A stretch of 64,000 nucleotides of DNA from Stenotrophomonas sp. UBA2302 (GTDB lineage: Bacteria; Pseudomonadota; Gammaproteobacteria; Xanthomonadales; Xanthomonadaceae), in the NCBI GenBank assembly GCA_002345545.1, contig DDVW01000036.1, positions 1-64,000 of the forward strand, written 5' to 3'. This document shows, in pieces, positions 1 to 9,900 of the stretch (within the stretch, counting starts at the first letter, position 1; every line of letters begins with the position of its first letter). The notes under the pieces were generated by a model. It worked only from the letters and a program-made list of their open reading frames with translations, did not search any database and was not told the DNA's origin. The position numbers were made by a program, and so were the translations under genes.

Positions 1-291
1 CCCCGCGCGCACCCGCGGCAGATCGCGGTGGTAGAGCTGGTCCTGCAGCGCGCGGGTGCCGGTGGAGACGATGGTCTTCAGCCCGGACAGCAGCGCCGGC
101 ACCAGATAGGCGAAGGTCTTGCCGGTGCCGGTACCGGCCTCGGCCAGCAACACGTCGCGCTGCTCGAACGCTTCAGCGATGGCGCCGGTCAGGCGCAGCT
201 GCGCCGGGCGCGGCACGAACGCATCCAGTTGGCGGGCCAGATCACCGCCTACATCGAGCGCCTGACAACTGCGGTGGACCAGATCGGACAT
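1..291 (-). CDS. DinG/YoaA-family ATP-dependent DNA helicase, N-terminal part
   Basis: Only the first 97 codons lie in the window; the gene runs off the left edge. Reading leftward from ATG at 291 the protein begins MSDLVHRSCQALD and reaches a Walker A motif, AEAGTGTGKTFAYLVPAL, near residues 51-68. A segment ending STGTRALQDQLYHRDLP follows and matches helicase motif Ia of the XPD-like superfamily-2 DinG/YoaA group. These are 5'-3' DNA helicases with an iron-sulfur cluster that act in DNA damage tolerance. The iron-sulfur and DEAH regions are outside the window, so DinG and YoaA cannot be separated. Confidence 0.8.
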   Translation of the reverse strand, partial: MSDLVHRSCQALDVGGDLARQLDAFVPRPAQLRLTGAIAEAFEQRDVLLAEAGTGTGKTFAYLVPALLSGLKTIVSTGTRALQDQLYHRDLPRVRAG

Positions 292-344
292 GACGGACGC
301 GCCTGCCGGTGACGGACTCCGGACACCCGGAAGCCGTGCCCGGA

Positions 345-875
345 TCAGTAGCGCTTGATCCCCGGCACGGTGCAGCCTTCGATCTGCGCATGCGCGGACA
401 CGGCGTTCTCCTTTTCGGCACGGGCCAGCCGCGCCTGCTCGATCGTGGCCCAGTGGCGGCGGCACAACGGCCCGGTGCGCGAGCCAAGGTCGACCGCGCG
501 CCTGGCCAGCGTTTCCGCGCGCACCCAGTCGGCCTGCAGCAGGGCCACTTCGGCACGCTCCTGCAGGATGCCCGGATCGTTCTCGACCAGGAGCAGCGCC
601 TGGTTCAGCGCCTCGGCGGCGGCGGCCAGATCACCGGCCTGACGCCGGGTGATGGCGGTTTCGCGCAGGTCATCCACCTGCGGATCACGCAGCGGCTGCA
701 CCGACAGCTCGGTGTCGTCGACACCGGCGATCGCCTCCACCGCCGCCAGCCGTTGTGCCGGGGTGGTGGTGTCGACCAGCGGGGGCGGTCCCGGTGGCGC
801 ACTGATACAGGCACTGAGCAGCAGGGAAGCGGCCGCAGCAGCCACCACGACACGGAGCGAAGGCAGGAATTTCAT
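345..875 (-). CDS. TPR-like outer-membrane lipoprotein downstream of PBP1b
   Basis: A 176-residue protein starting MKFLPSLR. Residues 1-23 form a lipoprotein signal ending in the lipobox LLSAC. A proline-rich linker follows, then an alanine-rich helical region with TPR-like repeats (for example RRQAGDLAAAAEALNQALLL). A longer reading from 947 exists, but ATG 875 gives a proper signal peptide and begins 8 bases after the mrcB stop, so this start was chosen. The position suggests a co-transcribed partner of the peptidoglycan synthase, perhaps serving as LpoB does in enteric bacteria. That role is inference; there is no obvious LpoB homology. Confidence 0.75.
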   Translation of the reverse strand: MKFLPSLRVVVAAAAASLLLSACISAPPGPPPLVDTTTPAQRLAAVEAIAGVDDTELSVQPLRDPQVDDLRETAITRRQAGDLAAAAEALNQALLLVENDPGILQERAEVALLQADWVRAETLARRAVDLGSRTGPLCRRHWATIEQARLARAEKENAVSAHAQIEGCTVPGIKRY

Positions 876-883
876 GGCCGGCA

Positions 884-3295
884 TTATCGCGCAGGCGTCT
901 GTGCTGCGGGGGCCGGCTCGGGTTCCTTGCGATCCAGCCCGAACCACCGCCGCCAGCCACCGCTTTCGCCCCCGGCGCCGTCGTCAGCCATCGACGGATC
1001 GATGGCGGGCGCACACGGTGCATAGGCCGGGGTGAAACCGGACACGAACGGGAACCGGCGCGCACCCGGGCAGCCCTCATCGGTCGTGCTGTTCCCCTCT
1101 GCCGCCACGTACTGCCAGTCCAGTCCCTTGCTGCTCACCCGCAACGGTGCGCTGGGCAGGTTGCGGAAGATGCCCGACCACACCCGCATCGCACCCGAGG
1201 CGCCGTACAGGCCGGTCTGCTCGTTCTGGTCGTTGCCCATCCAGATCACCGCCAGATGGTCGCCGGTATAGCCGGCGTACCAGCTGTCGCGGCCGTCGTT
1301 GGAGGTGCCGGTCTTGCCGGCCGGATGCAGCCGGCCCAGCCCGTCGGCGTTGAGCCCGGACGCGGTACCGCTGGAGACCACCTGCTGCAGGCCGACGCTG
1401 ATCAGGTTGGCGGCGATGGAGTCGCCTTCCTGGGCGGGTGCCGGACGTTTGTCGTAGCGCTTGAGCAGCTTGCCCTGCGCATCGACCACGCCGCGTACCG
1501 CGTGCAGCGGCTGGATCTCGCCACCGGAGGCGAGGAACTGGTACAGCTGCGCCATGCCGTACGGGCTCTGGTCGGTGGAGCCGAGGATCACCGACGGATT
1601 GGCCTCGGCCTTGAGCCCGGCCAGCACGTGGATCAGCTGGGTCAGCCGTTCCGGCCCGACCTGCATGCCGACCCGCACCGTGGCCTGGTTGTAGGAACGG
1701 GCCAGCGCGTCGATCAGCCGCACCGTGCCGTGGCTGCGGTTGTCCGAATTGGCCGGAGTCCAGTTGCGGCCCCGACCGAGCTTCACCGTCACCGGCGAAT
1801 CATCCACCCAGCTGGCCAGCGAGAACCGGTCCGGCTGGGCCAGTGCCAGCAGATAGACGAACGGCTTGAGCAGTGAACCGACCGGCCGGTGTGCCTCGAT
1901 CGCACGGTTGAAGCCGGGCTCGGCCACGTCACGACTGCCGACCACCGCCAGCACATCACCGTTGTGCACATCGGTGACCACCAGCCCGGTCTGCAGCTCG
2001 GGCCGACGCTTGTTTTCCAGCGACTTGATCGTGTGCGCGACCGCGCCTTCGGCATACGCCTGCGCCGAGGGCGACATGCCGGTGAACACGTTCAGGCCGG
2101 CGCCCTGCAGCACGCTTTCCGGGTAGTCGTTGCCCAACTGGCGGCGTACCAGGTCGATATAGGCGGGGAAACGGTTGGCCGCTACCAGCCCCGGCACCTT
2201 CGGCACGCCCAGCGGAGCAGCCAGCGCACGCTGGTATTCGGCGTCATCGATCAAGCGGCTTTCATGCAGCTTGCCGAGCACGAAGTTGCGGCGATCCAGC
2301 GCGCGCTCGGGATTGCGCCGCGGGTCGTAGTAGGACGGCCCTTTGACCAGACCGATCAGCAGCGCCACCTGCTCGCTGCTCAGTGCGTCCAGATCACGCC
2401 CGAACCAGAACTCAGCACCCGAGGCCACACCGTGGATGGCCTGGCTGCCGCGCTGGCCCAGGTACACCTGGTTGAGATAGGCCTCCAGGATGGTGGCCTT
2501 GTCGTAGCGCGCCTCCATGATCAGCGCGTACAGCACCTCGTTGAACTTGCGGGTGAGGGTCTGTTCCTTGCCGATTCCCAGCAGACCGCTGCGCGCCAGC
2601 TGCTGGGTCAGGGTACTTGCCCCCTGCCGGCTTTTGCCGCCGGAGCGCACCATCACCCAGACCGCGCGCATGATGCCGCTGATGTCGATGCCGTGGTGGC
2701 GGCTGAAGTCGCGATCCTCCACCGCCTGCAGGCCGGTGACCAGCAGTTCAGGCGCATCGGCCAGCCGCAGCAGGCGACGCTCCTCCTGCTTCTGGCCATA
2801 GAGCGTGGCGATGCGCGCCGGATCCAGCCGCGCCGCCTTCAGCGCCTTGTCCTCGCCGGCATCGCGCAGCGAGGCCACCTGCCCGCCCGACAGCGCCAGG
2901 GTGATCCGCCGCGGGGCCACCCGCCCATCCACATCGATGTAGCCGCGACTGGAAATGTGGAAGCGCCCACCTTCCTGCCGGTAGGTGCCGGGACTGCGAC
3001 CGGCCCCGTCATCACGGTAGGCCGAAGCGGCCAGCTCGGTCTTGAGCGTGCTGGCGTTCATCGCCAGTCCCGCGTTCAACACCAGCGGACGGGCGTAGAC
3101 GCGCGTCGGAATCTGCCAGCGCAGCTCCCCGAACCGCTGCGTCACCTGGGTGTTCAGGTATGCGGTATAGGGAATCAGGAAGCCCAATGCCAGCGCGATG
3201 GCCGCCAGCCCCCAGGTGATCAGTGGCCGGCGCCATGCCGGGCTGTTGCCGCCGGTATCATCGTCCAGCTCGTCGGAATCGTAGCGTCGTGGCAC
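884..3295 (-). CDS. mrcB: Penicillin-binding protein 1b, bifunctional transglycosylase/transpeptidase
   Basis: An 803-residue class A PBP that polymerises lipid II and cross-links the glycan strands in the periplasm. There is a short acidic cytoplasmic tail, one membrane segment (about 26-45), and a region typical of the UB2H domain (about 60-150). The GT51 domain has catalytic Glu in EDRDFSRHHG (E193) and the GASTLTQQLARS motif (about 225-236). The transpeptidase domain carries SLLK (S474, K477), SYN (534-536) and KTGT (661-664), so all active-site boxes are intact. Length is close to E. coli PBP1b (844). The C-terminal tail is Ala/Pro/Glu-rich. The lipoprotein gene follows 8 bases later. 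Confidence 0.95.
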   Translation of the reverse strand: MPRRYDSDELDDDTGGNSPAWRRPLITWGLAAIALALGFLIPYTAYLNTQVTQRFGELRWQIPTRVYARPLVLNAGLAMNASTLKTELAASAYRDDGAGRSPGTYRQEGGRFHISSRGYIDVDGRVAPRRITLALSGGQVASLRDAGEDKALKAARLDPARIATLYGQKQEERRLLRLADAPELLVTGLQAVEDRDFSRHHGIDISGIMRAVWVMVRSGGKSRQGASTLTQQLARSGLLGIGKEQTLTRKFNEVLYALIMEARYDKATILEAYLNQVYLGQRGSQAIHGVASGAEFWFGRDLDALSSEQVALLIGLVKGPSYYDPRRNPERALDRRNFVLGKLHESRLIDDAEYQRALAAPLGVPKVPGLVAANRFPAYIDLVRRQLGNDYPESVLQGAGLNVFTGMSPSAQAYAEGAVAHTIKSLENKRRPELQTGLVVTDVHNGDVLAVVGSRDVAEPGFNRAIEAHRPVGSLLKPFVYLLALAQPDRFSLASWVDDSPVTVKLGRGRNWTPANSDNRSHGTVRLIDALARSYNQATVRVGMQVGPERLTQLIHVLAGLKAEANPSVILGSTDQSPYGMAQLYQFLASGGEIQPLHAVRGVVDAQGKLLKRYDKRPAPAQEGDSIAANLISVGLQQVVSSGTASGLNADGLGRLHPAGKTGTSNDGRDSWYAGYTGDHLAVIWMGNDQNEQTGLYGASGAMRVWSGIFRNLPSAPLRVSSKGLDWQYVAAEGNSTTDEGCPGARRFPFVSGFTPAYAPCAPAIDPSMADDGAGGESGGWRRWFGLDRKEPEPAPAAQTPAR

Positions 3296-3391
3296 GGGGA
3301 TGCGAGAATGTAGGGTCAGGCGAGTCTAGCGCAGCCATGCATGGCGGCGCGGTGATGCGCTTTTTCCTGCTTAAGGTGGAGTTACAACGCA

Positions 3392-5491
3392 ATGCCGATG
3401 TCCCTGGCCGACGCGCGCTATCACCTCAGACGCCTCACCGGCCTGATCCGCCGCGCCCTGGCCAGCCTGCGAACCCGTGGCTGGAAAGCCACGCTGCACC
3501 GCATCGGCGTCCACACCCGGCGGCAACCGGCGACCCAGCGCGCGCCACTGTTCATGCCTGCGGCGGAGGACTTCGCGCCGTTTTCCGTGCCTGCCAGCGC
3601 ACAGCCGGTCGCCAGCATCGTCATCCCGGTCTACAACCACTGCCGGCACACGCTGGCCTGCCTGCGCGCCCTGGCCGCGCATCCGCCGGCAACCGCCTGC
3701 GAGATCATCGTGGTCGATGACGGCAGCAGCGACGACACCGGCGCGTGGATGCCGCAGATCGAAGGCCTGCGTTACCACGTGCGGGCGCAGAACGGCGGCT
3801 TCATCGCCGCCTGCAATGACGGCCTGCGCCTGAGTCGCGGGCAGTACGTGGTACTGCTGAACAATGACACGGTGCCGCAAGCGGGCTGGCTGGACGCCCT
3901 GCTGGACACCTTCCAAGTCGTGCCCGAGGCCGGACTGGTCGGTGCGCAGCTGCTGTATCCGGATGGCCGCCTGCAGGAAGCCGGCGGCATCGTGTTCAAC
4001 GATTCCAGCTGCTGGAGCTATGGCCGCTTCGAATCGGCCGAAGATCCCCGCTATTCCAGCCTGCGCGATACCGACTACTGTTCGGGCGCGGCGCTGGTCA
4101 TTCCCCGTACGCTGTTCGAGCAGCTTGGCGGTCTGGATACACGCTACGCCCCGGCCTACTACGAGGACACCGACCTCGCCTTCAAGGTGCGAGAGGCGGG
4201 TCGTCGTGTGCTGGTGCAGCCGGCCAGCCGCGTGGTGCATGACGAAGGCACCAGCAACGGCACCGATACCGGCAGCGGGGTCAAGGCGTACCAGGTGCGC
4301 AACCAGCAGGTATTCGCCGGGAAATGGCATGAAGCGCTGGGCCGGCAGCTGCCGGTCGGCAGCGTGCCCTCACCGGCACTGCTGCACCGCCATCAGCACC
4401 AGATCCTGATCCTCGACGAGGCCGTGCCGCAACCGGATCGCGACTCGGCCTCGCTGCGCCAGTTCAACCTGATCCGCATGCTGCTGGCCGGCGGCGCACA
4501 TGTCGTGTTCGTCCCCACCCGCGGTGAACATGGCGGCGTCGCCACCGAGGCCCTGCAGGCATTGGGCGTGGAGGTCTGGCATGCGCCGTTCCTCAAGGGT
4601 GTCGGCAACTGGCTGCAGGCCCACGGCCGCCGCTTCGCGGTGGTGATGATGGTGCGCTACCACCTTGCCAACGAGTGCCTGCCGCTGGTGAAGCGCTTCG
4701 CACCGCAGGCGCGCACGGTGTTCGACACGGTCGACCTGCACTACCTACGCGAGCGCCGTGGCGCCGAACTGGCGCAGGACGCCGGCCTGTTGCGCAGTGC
4801 CGAACGCACCCGCGGCAGCGAGCTGGCGGTGATGGCCGCCACCGATGTGACCCTGCTGGTCAGCGCCGCGGAAAAACAGCAGTTGCAGACCGATGCGCCG
4901 CAGGTGGCGGTCGAGCTGGTCTCCAACCTGCACGAGGTCGCCGGCAAGGGCCGTCACTGGGCGCAGCGACGCGATCTGGTGTTCGTCGGCGGCTTCCGCC
5001 ATCCGCCGAACCTGGACGCGATGCAGTGGTTCATCGGCGAGGTGTTCCCGCTGATCCGCCAGCAGCTGCCCGATGTCGCGTTCCACTGCATCGGTGCCGA
5101 TGTGCCCGAACCGCTCCATGCGCTGGCCGCCATCTGTCCCGGCGTCCACGTCCACGGCTATGTGCCGGACGTGGTGCCGTACATGGAAGGCGGCCGTATT
5201 TCCGTGGCGCCGCTGCGCTTTGGTGCCGGGGTGAAGGGCAAGATCAACCTCAGCATGGCGCACGGCCAGCCGGTGGTGGCCACGACCTGCGCGGTGGAAG
5301 GCATGCACCTGCAGGACGGCATGGATGTGCTGGTGGCCGACGATGCACCCGCCTTCGCCGCGGCCGTGGTCCGCCTGTATACCGACCAGACGCTGTGGGA
5401 GCGGCTGTCCGGCAACAGCCTGCACAACATCGCACAGCACTTTTCAATGGAGGCGGCCCGCGACAGCGTCGCCCGCGTGTTCCTGCACTGA
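3392..5491 (+). CDS. Two-domain glycosyltransferase (GT2 + GT4-like)
   Basis: A 699-residue cytoplasmic protein with two glycosyltransferase modules. Residues about 73-330 are a GT-A fold GT2 domain with SIVIPVYN, VVDDGSSDD (D109-D110) and the metal-site sequence LNNDT (157-160), resembling rhamnosyltransferase-type enzymes. Residues about 340-699 are a GT-B domain ending in the GT4-like donor site FGAGVKGKINLSMAHGQPV. The ATG at 3392 has a GGTGGAG ribosome site about 10 bases upstream; a second ATG lies at 3398. It stands alone between mrcB (divergent) and a convergent TPR gene. Likely role is cell-surface polysaccharide or glycan assembly; donor and acceptor cannot be read from the sequence. 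Confidence 0.85.
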   Translation: MPMSLADARYHLRRLTGLIRRALASLRTRGWKATLHRIGVHTRRQPATQRAPLFMPAAEDFAPFSVPASAQPVASIVIPVYNHCRHTLACLRALAAHPPATACEIIVVDDGSSDDTGAWMPQIEGLRYHVRAQNGGFIAACNDGLRLSRGQYVVLLNNDTVPQAGWLDALLDTFQVVPEAGLVGAQLLYPDGRLQEAGGIVFNDSSCWSYGRFESAEDPRYSSLRDTDYCSGAALVIPRTLFEQLGGLDTRYAPAYYEDTDLAFKVREAGRRVLVQPASRVVHDEGTSNGTDTGSGVKAYQVRNQQVFAGKWHEALGRQLPVGSVPSPALLHRHQHQILILDEAVPQPDRDSASLRQFNLIRMLLAGGAHVVFVPTRGEHGGVATEALQALGVEVWHAPFLKGVGNWLQAHGRRFAVVMMVRYHLANECLPLVKRFAPQARTVFDTVDLHYLRERRGAELAQDAGLLRSAERTRGSELAVMAATDVTLLVSAAEKQQLQTDAPQVAVELVSNLHEVAGKGRHWAQRRDLVFVGGFRHPPNLDAMQWFIGEVFPLIRQQLPDVAFHCIGADVPEPLHALAAICPGVHVHGYVPDVVPYMEGGRISVAPLRFGAGVKGKINLSMAHGQPVVATTCAVEGMHLQDGMDVLVADDAPAFAAAVVRLYTDQTLWERLSGNSLHNIAQHFSMEAARDSVARVFLH

Positions 5492-5510
5492 GGTCCCGGC
5501 CCGGCAACGA

Positions 5511-7067
5511 TCAGCGCAGTGCCTGCACGCTGTCCAGGCGCTCGCTGAAAGCGGCGATCTCCGGCGTGGCCGCATCGATCTGGCGGGCCTGGTGCAGGGC
5601 CTGCGCGGCGAAGCCGGTATCGCCACCGCCCAGCCGCTCGCTGCCGACCGCGATCCAGCGCTGGGCCAGCCGGCGGCGCGCCATGGCCAGTCCCGCATCC
5701 CCCGGTGCCAGCGCCTGCCATGCATCCAGGCAGGTGCGGGCCGCACGCAACCGGTTGCCGCGCAGGTTGTCCTCCAGACAGCTGCGGGCAGCAGGCAGAA
5801 TCCGTGCGGCCGCACGCTGCACCCGCGCATCCTGCGGCGCCAGCGCCTGCGCCGCCTTGAAGTGGTCATAGGCGCTGTTGCCCGGCGGCAGCAGCCACTG
5901 CCCCTGCACCTCGGCCTGCTCCATCTTCGTCAACAGTGCCCGTACCTGCTGCTCACGCTGCGCGGCGGGCACGACGGAATCCATCGACTGCTGTGCGGCC
6001 TTCGCCCGCGCCAGCACCTGTTCGGCAGCAACAATTTCCGCCATTTCCGGCGCGAGCACGCGCGCCTGCTGCAGTGCCTTCGCGGCCTCGGCGAAATGGA
6101 AGTCGCGCGCCAGCCGCACTGCTTCTGCCGCCAGCGCACGCGCAACGCGCTGCAGATCCAGTTGCGCGGCCTCGTCAGCAGGTGATGCCGCCAGCACCTC
6201 CTGCAAGCCGGTCGCCGCCGCCTGCAGCCGTCCTCGCGCCAGATCCCGCTGTGCCGCACGACGACGCTGCTCCAGCGCCGCGCTCAGCCGTGCACGGGCA
6301 TCGGGCAGGTCGTAATGCCCGGGATCAAACGCCTCCACCCGCTGCAATTGCCGGGCGGCCTGCTGCAACCGGCCTTGTGCGGCGAGCCGCCGGGCATGCA
6401 GCAGCAGGTCGGAAAGCGCATCCTCGCGCCCCTCCAGCGCCTGCATCTGCTCCGGCTGCAATGCCAGCACCTGCTGGTACAGCGGCAGTGCGCTGTCCGG
6501 CCCGTCATCCAGCCGCCCCTGCCGCTGCGCCGCCTGCGCCTGCTGCAACAGCTGTTCGATACCACCGGCCTGGTGTTCGGCACGCTGCAGCTCGGCGGCG
6601 AGCGCGGCGATCCCTGCCTGCGGCATCTGCAGCTGTCGCGCCAATCCGAGCGCAGCACGGGCCGCTTCATGGTTGCCGGCGGCCAGCTGCTGGCGGGCCT
6701 GCCGCAACGCCGCCTCGCCTGTACGCACCCGTGCGTCCTGGATGTCGCGGCGATCCGGGTCCAGTGCCGCCGCCGCCTCGAACCGTTCCCGTGCACCACT
6801 GCCATCGGCATCGCTGAGCCGGCCTTCACGCAGTGCCTGTTCCCCCTGCTCCAGCAACTGCTGGATCCGCGTATCCGGCCACAACCAGTCGGCCAGCGGC
6901 TGCCGCACGACACTCAAGGCCAGTGCCAGCAACACGATTGCGCCTCCGATCCAGCACCAGGCCCGCCGGCTGTGCCAGCCACGGGCGACCCACCAGCGCA
7001 GGTACAGTTTTCCCCTGCCGCCGAGATCACCCAGCCACTTCCCGCAGCGCTGCCAGACAGATTCCAT
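5511..7067 (-). CDS. Membrane-anchored TPR-repeat protein
   Basis: A 518-residue protein with a short basic N-terminus, one transmembrane helix (about 37-58, AWCWIGGAIVLLALALSVV), and an almost entirely helical remainder built from degenerate TPR-like units. The units are rich in Ala, Leu, Gln and Arg (for example FEAAAALDPDRRDIQDARVR and LYQQVLALQPEQMQAL). This is a scaffold or protein-interaction architecture with the repeats probably periplasmic. I do not recognise a named family. It ends 19 bases after the convergent glycosyltransferase stop and its start is 28 bases below the relA stop, so co-transcription with relA is possible. Confidence 0.75.
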   Translation of the reverse strand: MESVWQRCGKWLGDLGGRGKLYLRWWVARGWHSRRAWCWIGGAIVLLALALSVVRQPLADWLWPDTRIQQLLEQGEQALREGRLSDADGSGARERFEAAAALDPDRRDIQDARVRTGEAALRQARQQLAAGNHEAARAALGLARQLQMPQAGIAALAAELQRAEHQAGGIEQLLQQAQAAQRQGRLDDGPDSALPLYQQVLALQPEQMQALEGREDALSDLLLHARRLAAQGRLQQAARQLQRVEAFDPGHYDLPDARARLSAALEQRRRAAQRDLARGRLQAAATGLQEVLAASPADEAAQLDLQRVARALAAEAVRLARDFHFAEAAKALQQARVLAPEMAEIVAAEQVLARAKAAQQSMDSVVPAAQREQQVRALLTKMEQAEVQGQWLLPPGNSAYDHFKAAQALAPQDARVQRAAARILPAARSCLEDNLRGNRLRAARTCLDAWQALAPGDAGLAMARRRLAQRWIAVGSERLGGGDTGFAAQALHQARQIDAATPEIAAFSERLDSVQALR

Positions 7068-7095
7068 CCGCGCAGCTTAGCGGCTCAGGCCTGCA

Positions 7096-9261
7096 TCAAC
7101 CCAGGCGCCGCGCCTCCTCCACGCCTGGCAGCGCATCCAGCTTGCCCAGCAGGGTGGACAGCTGGCCGTAATCGCTGACCTTCAGGTGCAGGCGCAATTG
7201 CACGCTGCCGCTGTCACGCACGTTGTCGCTGTTGATGTTGAGCACATAGGCGTCCTCCTGCGCGATCAGGTTGGTGATGTCCTTGAGCAGCCAGCGACGG
7301 TCGACGCCCCGCACCAGCACATCGACCTCGTAACCCGAACCGGCGCGTCCCCACTCCACCGGCAATATCCGCTCCGGGTGTACGGCCGACAGCCGCGTCA
7401 GCGCCGCACAATCCACCCGGTGCACGGTGACGCCACGGGTCTGGGTGAGATAGCCGGCAATCGGCTCGCCGGCCACCGGCTGGCAGCAGCGCGCCAGCTG
7501 CACCAGCAGGTTGCCTACGCCCTGCACGGTGAAATCGGATTTGCCAAGGCCGTCGCGTCGCGCGGTGGGTCGCGGCATCACCGGCTGTGCCGGCTGCGAC
7601 AACGCCCGCTCGGCTTCCAGCAGCGCGCGGCTGACCTGGCTCGGCCCGGTGTCGCCCAGCGCCACCTGGATGTAGAGGTCATCCACGCTGTCGGCATGGA
7701 ATTTCTTCGCAGCCACCATCAGGTCGGCCTGCTGCAGGCCCAGGCGCTTGAGCTCGCGGTCGAGCAGTTCGCGCCCGGCCTGCACATTGCGCGTCCGGTC
7801 GAGCTTGTGGAACCAGCCGCGCACCTTCTCGCGCGAGCGGTTGCTGGCCAGATAGCCGTTGGTCGCCAGCAGCCAGTCGCGGCGTGGATCGGCTTCCTTG
7901 CCGGTCAGGATCTCGACGCGGTCGCCACTGCGCAGCCGGTAGGTCAGCGGCACGATGCGGCCGTTGACCTTGGCGCCGCGGCAACGGTGCCCGACCATGG
8001 TGTGGATCTGGTAGGCGAAATCCAGCGGCGTCGCACCGGCCGGCAGGTCCAGCACCTCGCCCTTGGGAGTGAGTGCGTAGACGCGGTCCTCCACCAGCTC
8101 GGCATCCAGCGCACCGGCCAGATCCTCCGGATTGGCCGCATCCTGCGCCTGCTCCAGCAGCTGCCGCATCCAGGTGATCTTGCGGTCGAACGCCTTCTCC
8201 GCGCCCTTGCCGCCTTCCTTGTATTTCCAGTGCGCGGCCACGCCCAGCTCGGCCTGCGCGTGCATTTCATGGGTGCGGATCTGTACTTCGATGGTGCGCC
8301 CTTCCGGGCCGAGCACCGCTGTATGCAGCGAGCGGTAATCGTTGGCCTTGGGGCGGGCGATGTAGTCGTCGAACTCGCTCGGGATCGGCGTCCACAGCGC
8401 ATGCACCACGCCGAGCGCGGCGTAACAGGCACCGACATCGTCGACCATCACCCGCACCGCGCGCAGGTCGTACAGCTGCTCGAAGGCGAGCTGCTTTTTC
8501 TGCATCTTGCGCCAGATGCTGTAGATGTGTTTCGGCCGGCCGCTGACTTCGCCGCGGATGCCCTGCTCGGCCAGCGCCGCCGACAGTTTCTTTTTCACCG
8601 CCTCCACGTAGTGCTCGCGGGCCATGCGGGTTTCATCGACCTCGCGGGCGATGTGCCGGTAGGTGTCCGGTTCGAGGAAGCGGAACGCCAGATCCTCCAG
8701 CTCCCACTTCAACTGCCAGATACCCAGCCGGTTGGCCAAGGGCGCGTGGATGTCGCGGGTCAGCTGCGCCAGCGCGCGCCGTTGCCCGTCATCCAGACGA
8801 CTGGCCGCGCGCATGCAGGCCAACTGCCGTGCCAGCAGGATCGGCACCACACGCAGGTCGTGGATGATCGACAGCAGCAACCGTCGCAATCCCTCGCTGT
8901 TGCGCCCGGCATCACGGCCGGCGTGCAGCGCCCACACCTGGTCGGCAGCATCCTGGCCTTCCAGCAAACCGTTCACCGCCGGTGCAAGCGCTCCCAGCGG
9001 CAGCTCCGGCAGGCGTACGCGCAGCCCCGGCAGATCGAACAGCAGCGCGGCCACAATCACCGCCTCATCGGCAGACAGCAGCGCCAAGGCATCGAGCGTA
9101 TCGGCCAATACCGGCCATGGCTGCGATGGTTCGGTGATGGTTCCGGACTGATGCCAGGCATCCAGCAGGGCCTGCCGCAGCGGTGCGGCCAGCGCACTGG
9201 TGGAGGGGCGTTGCAACAGCGCATCCAGGCCGGAAGGGGAGGGACGGTTCACAGCAGTCAA
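7096..9261 (-). CDS. relA: (p)ppGpp synthetase RelA
   Basis: A 721-residue long RSH protein that makes the alarmone (p)ppGpp on starved ribosomes. Order of domains: an N-terminal pseudo-hydrolase domain in which the HD pair is lost (the site reads ALLFDLPG), the synthetase domain with the RelA-type signature EFDDYIARPKANDYRSLHT and VQIRTHEMHAQAELGVAAHW, a TGS domain (VYALTPKGEVLDLPAGATP), a conserved-Cys segment (LARCCQPVAGEP), and a C-terminal ACT domain. Loss of HD plus the acidic synthetase motif (EFDD) marks a synthesis-only RelA rather than SpoT. The start is TTG at 9261 or GTG at 9252; neither has a strong ribosome site. Confidence 0.95.
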   Translation of the reverse strand: MTAVNRPSPSGLDALLQRPSTSALAAPLRQALLDAWHQSGTITEPSQPWPVLADTLDALALLSADEAVIVAALLFDLPGLRVRLPELPLGALAPAVNGLLEGQDAADQVWALHAGRDAGRNSEGLRRLLLSIIHDLRVVPILLARQLACMRAASRLDDGQRRALAQLTRDIHAPLANRLGIWQLKWELEDLAFRFLEPDTYRHIAREVDETRMAREHYVEAVKKKLSAALAEQGIRGEVSGRPKHIYSIWRKMQKKQLAFEQLYDLRAVRVMVDDVGACYAALGVVHALWTPIPSEFDDYIARPKANDYRSLHTAVLGPEGRTIEVQIRTHEMHAQAELGVAAHWKYKEGGKGAEKAFDRKITWMRQLLEQAQDAANPEDLAGALDAELVEDRVYALTPKGEVLDLPAGATPLDFAYQIHTMVGHRCRGAKVNGRIVPLTYRLRSGDRVEILTGKEADPRRDWLLATNGYLASNRSREKVRGWFHKLDRTRNVQAGRELLDRELKRLGLQQADLMVAAKKFHADSVDDLYIQVALGDTGPSQVSRALLEAERALSQPAQPVMPRPTARRDGLGKSDFTVQGVGNLLVQLARCCQPVAGEPIAGYLTQTRGVTVHRVDCAALTRLSAVHPERILPVEWGRAGSGYEVDVLVRGVDRRWLLKDITNLIAQEDAYVLNINSDNVRDSGSVQLRLHLKVSDYGQLSTLLGKLDALPGVEEARRLG

Positions 9262-9315
9262 TCGCGGGCGGTTGCCCCTACACTAGCGCCCAACCCTCTC
9301 CGGGAACAATCATCC

Positions 9316-9831
9316 ATGAAGCTGCCACGCCTGCCCCTTCTGTTCGCCGCCACCGCGCTTTCGCTGCTGCCGCTGCAGCCCGTACATGCCCAGCGCGCGC
9401 TGCAGGGCGATCTGCAACAGCAGATGTCCACCGAGGAATTCACCGCCGCCGGCCTGCACAAGCTCGATGCCGGGGAGCTGCGCGCACTCAACCTCTGGCT
9501 GCAGGGCAAGGTTGAACAGGCCACTACCTCGGCGCTGGAAAGCGCCCGCGAGGAAGGCCGCCAGGAAGTGATCGTGAAGAACCGCGGCTTTCTTTCATTC
9601 GGCTCGAACGAGCCGATCCAGGCCGGGCTTGAAGGCGAGTTCCGCGGCTTCGCCAAGGGCCGCCAGTACACGCTGGACAATGGCCAGGTGTGGGAACAGA
9701 CCGACACTGCCAGCGTCAGCGGTGTGCGCAAACATGCGCCGCAGGTCAGGATCACTCCGGGGCTGATGAACGTGTGGTACCTGCAGGTGGATGGCCTCAA
9801 CACCCGCGCCAAGGTCCAGCGCGTCAAGTGA
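9316..9831 (+). CDS. Exported hypothetical protein
   Basis: A 171-residue protein beginning MKLPRLPLLFAATALSLLPL with a signal peptide ending VHAQ. The mature part has a conserved-looking acidic helix (EFTAAGLHKLDAGELRALNL) followed by a beta-rich C-terminus (GLMNVWYLQVDGLNTRAKV). It is divergent from relA. I recognise it only as a periplasmic protein of unknown function common in xanthomonads. ATG 9316 is chosen because it gives the signal peptide; the frame stays open far upstream through antisense relA, which is not meaningful. Confidence 0.75.
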   Translation: MKLPRLPLLFAATALSLLPLQPVHAQRALQGDLQQQMSTEEFTAAGLHKLDAGELRALNLWLQGKVEQATTSALESAREEGRQEVIVKNRGFLSFGSNEPIQAGLEGEFRGFAKGRQYTLDNGQVWEQTDTASVSGVRKHAPQVRITPGLMNVWYLQVDGLNTRAKVQRVK

Positions 9832-9900
9832 TGCCGCCATGACGCCTGTTGCCCCGTCATCCCCCTTTTCCTGATCGACTTCCGGAGTCCGTTGACCGCC

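Noticed and set aside
1889..3313. Long plus-strand open frame opposite mrcB
   Set aside because: It is antisense to a clear PBP1b gene, has no ribosome site and its translation is Arg/His/Gln-rich in the way typical of shadows in GC-rich DNA.
7186..9315. Very long plus-strand frame running into the exported protein at 9316
   Set aside because: The part before 9316 is antisense to relA; only the C-terminal 171 codons with a signal peptide are real.
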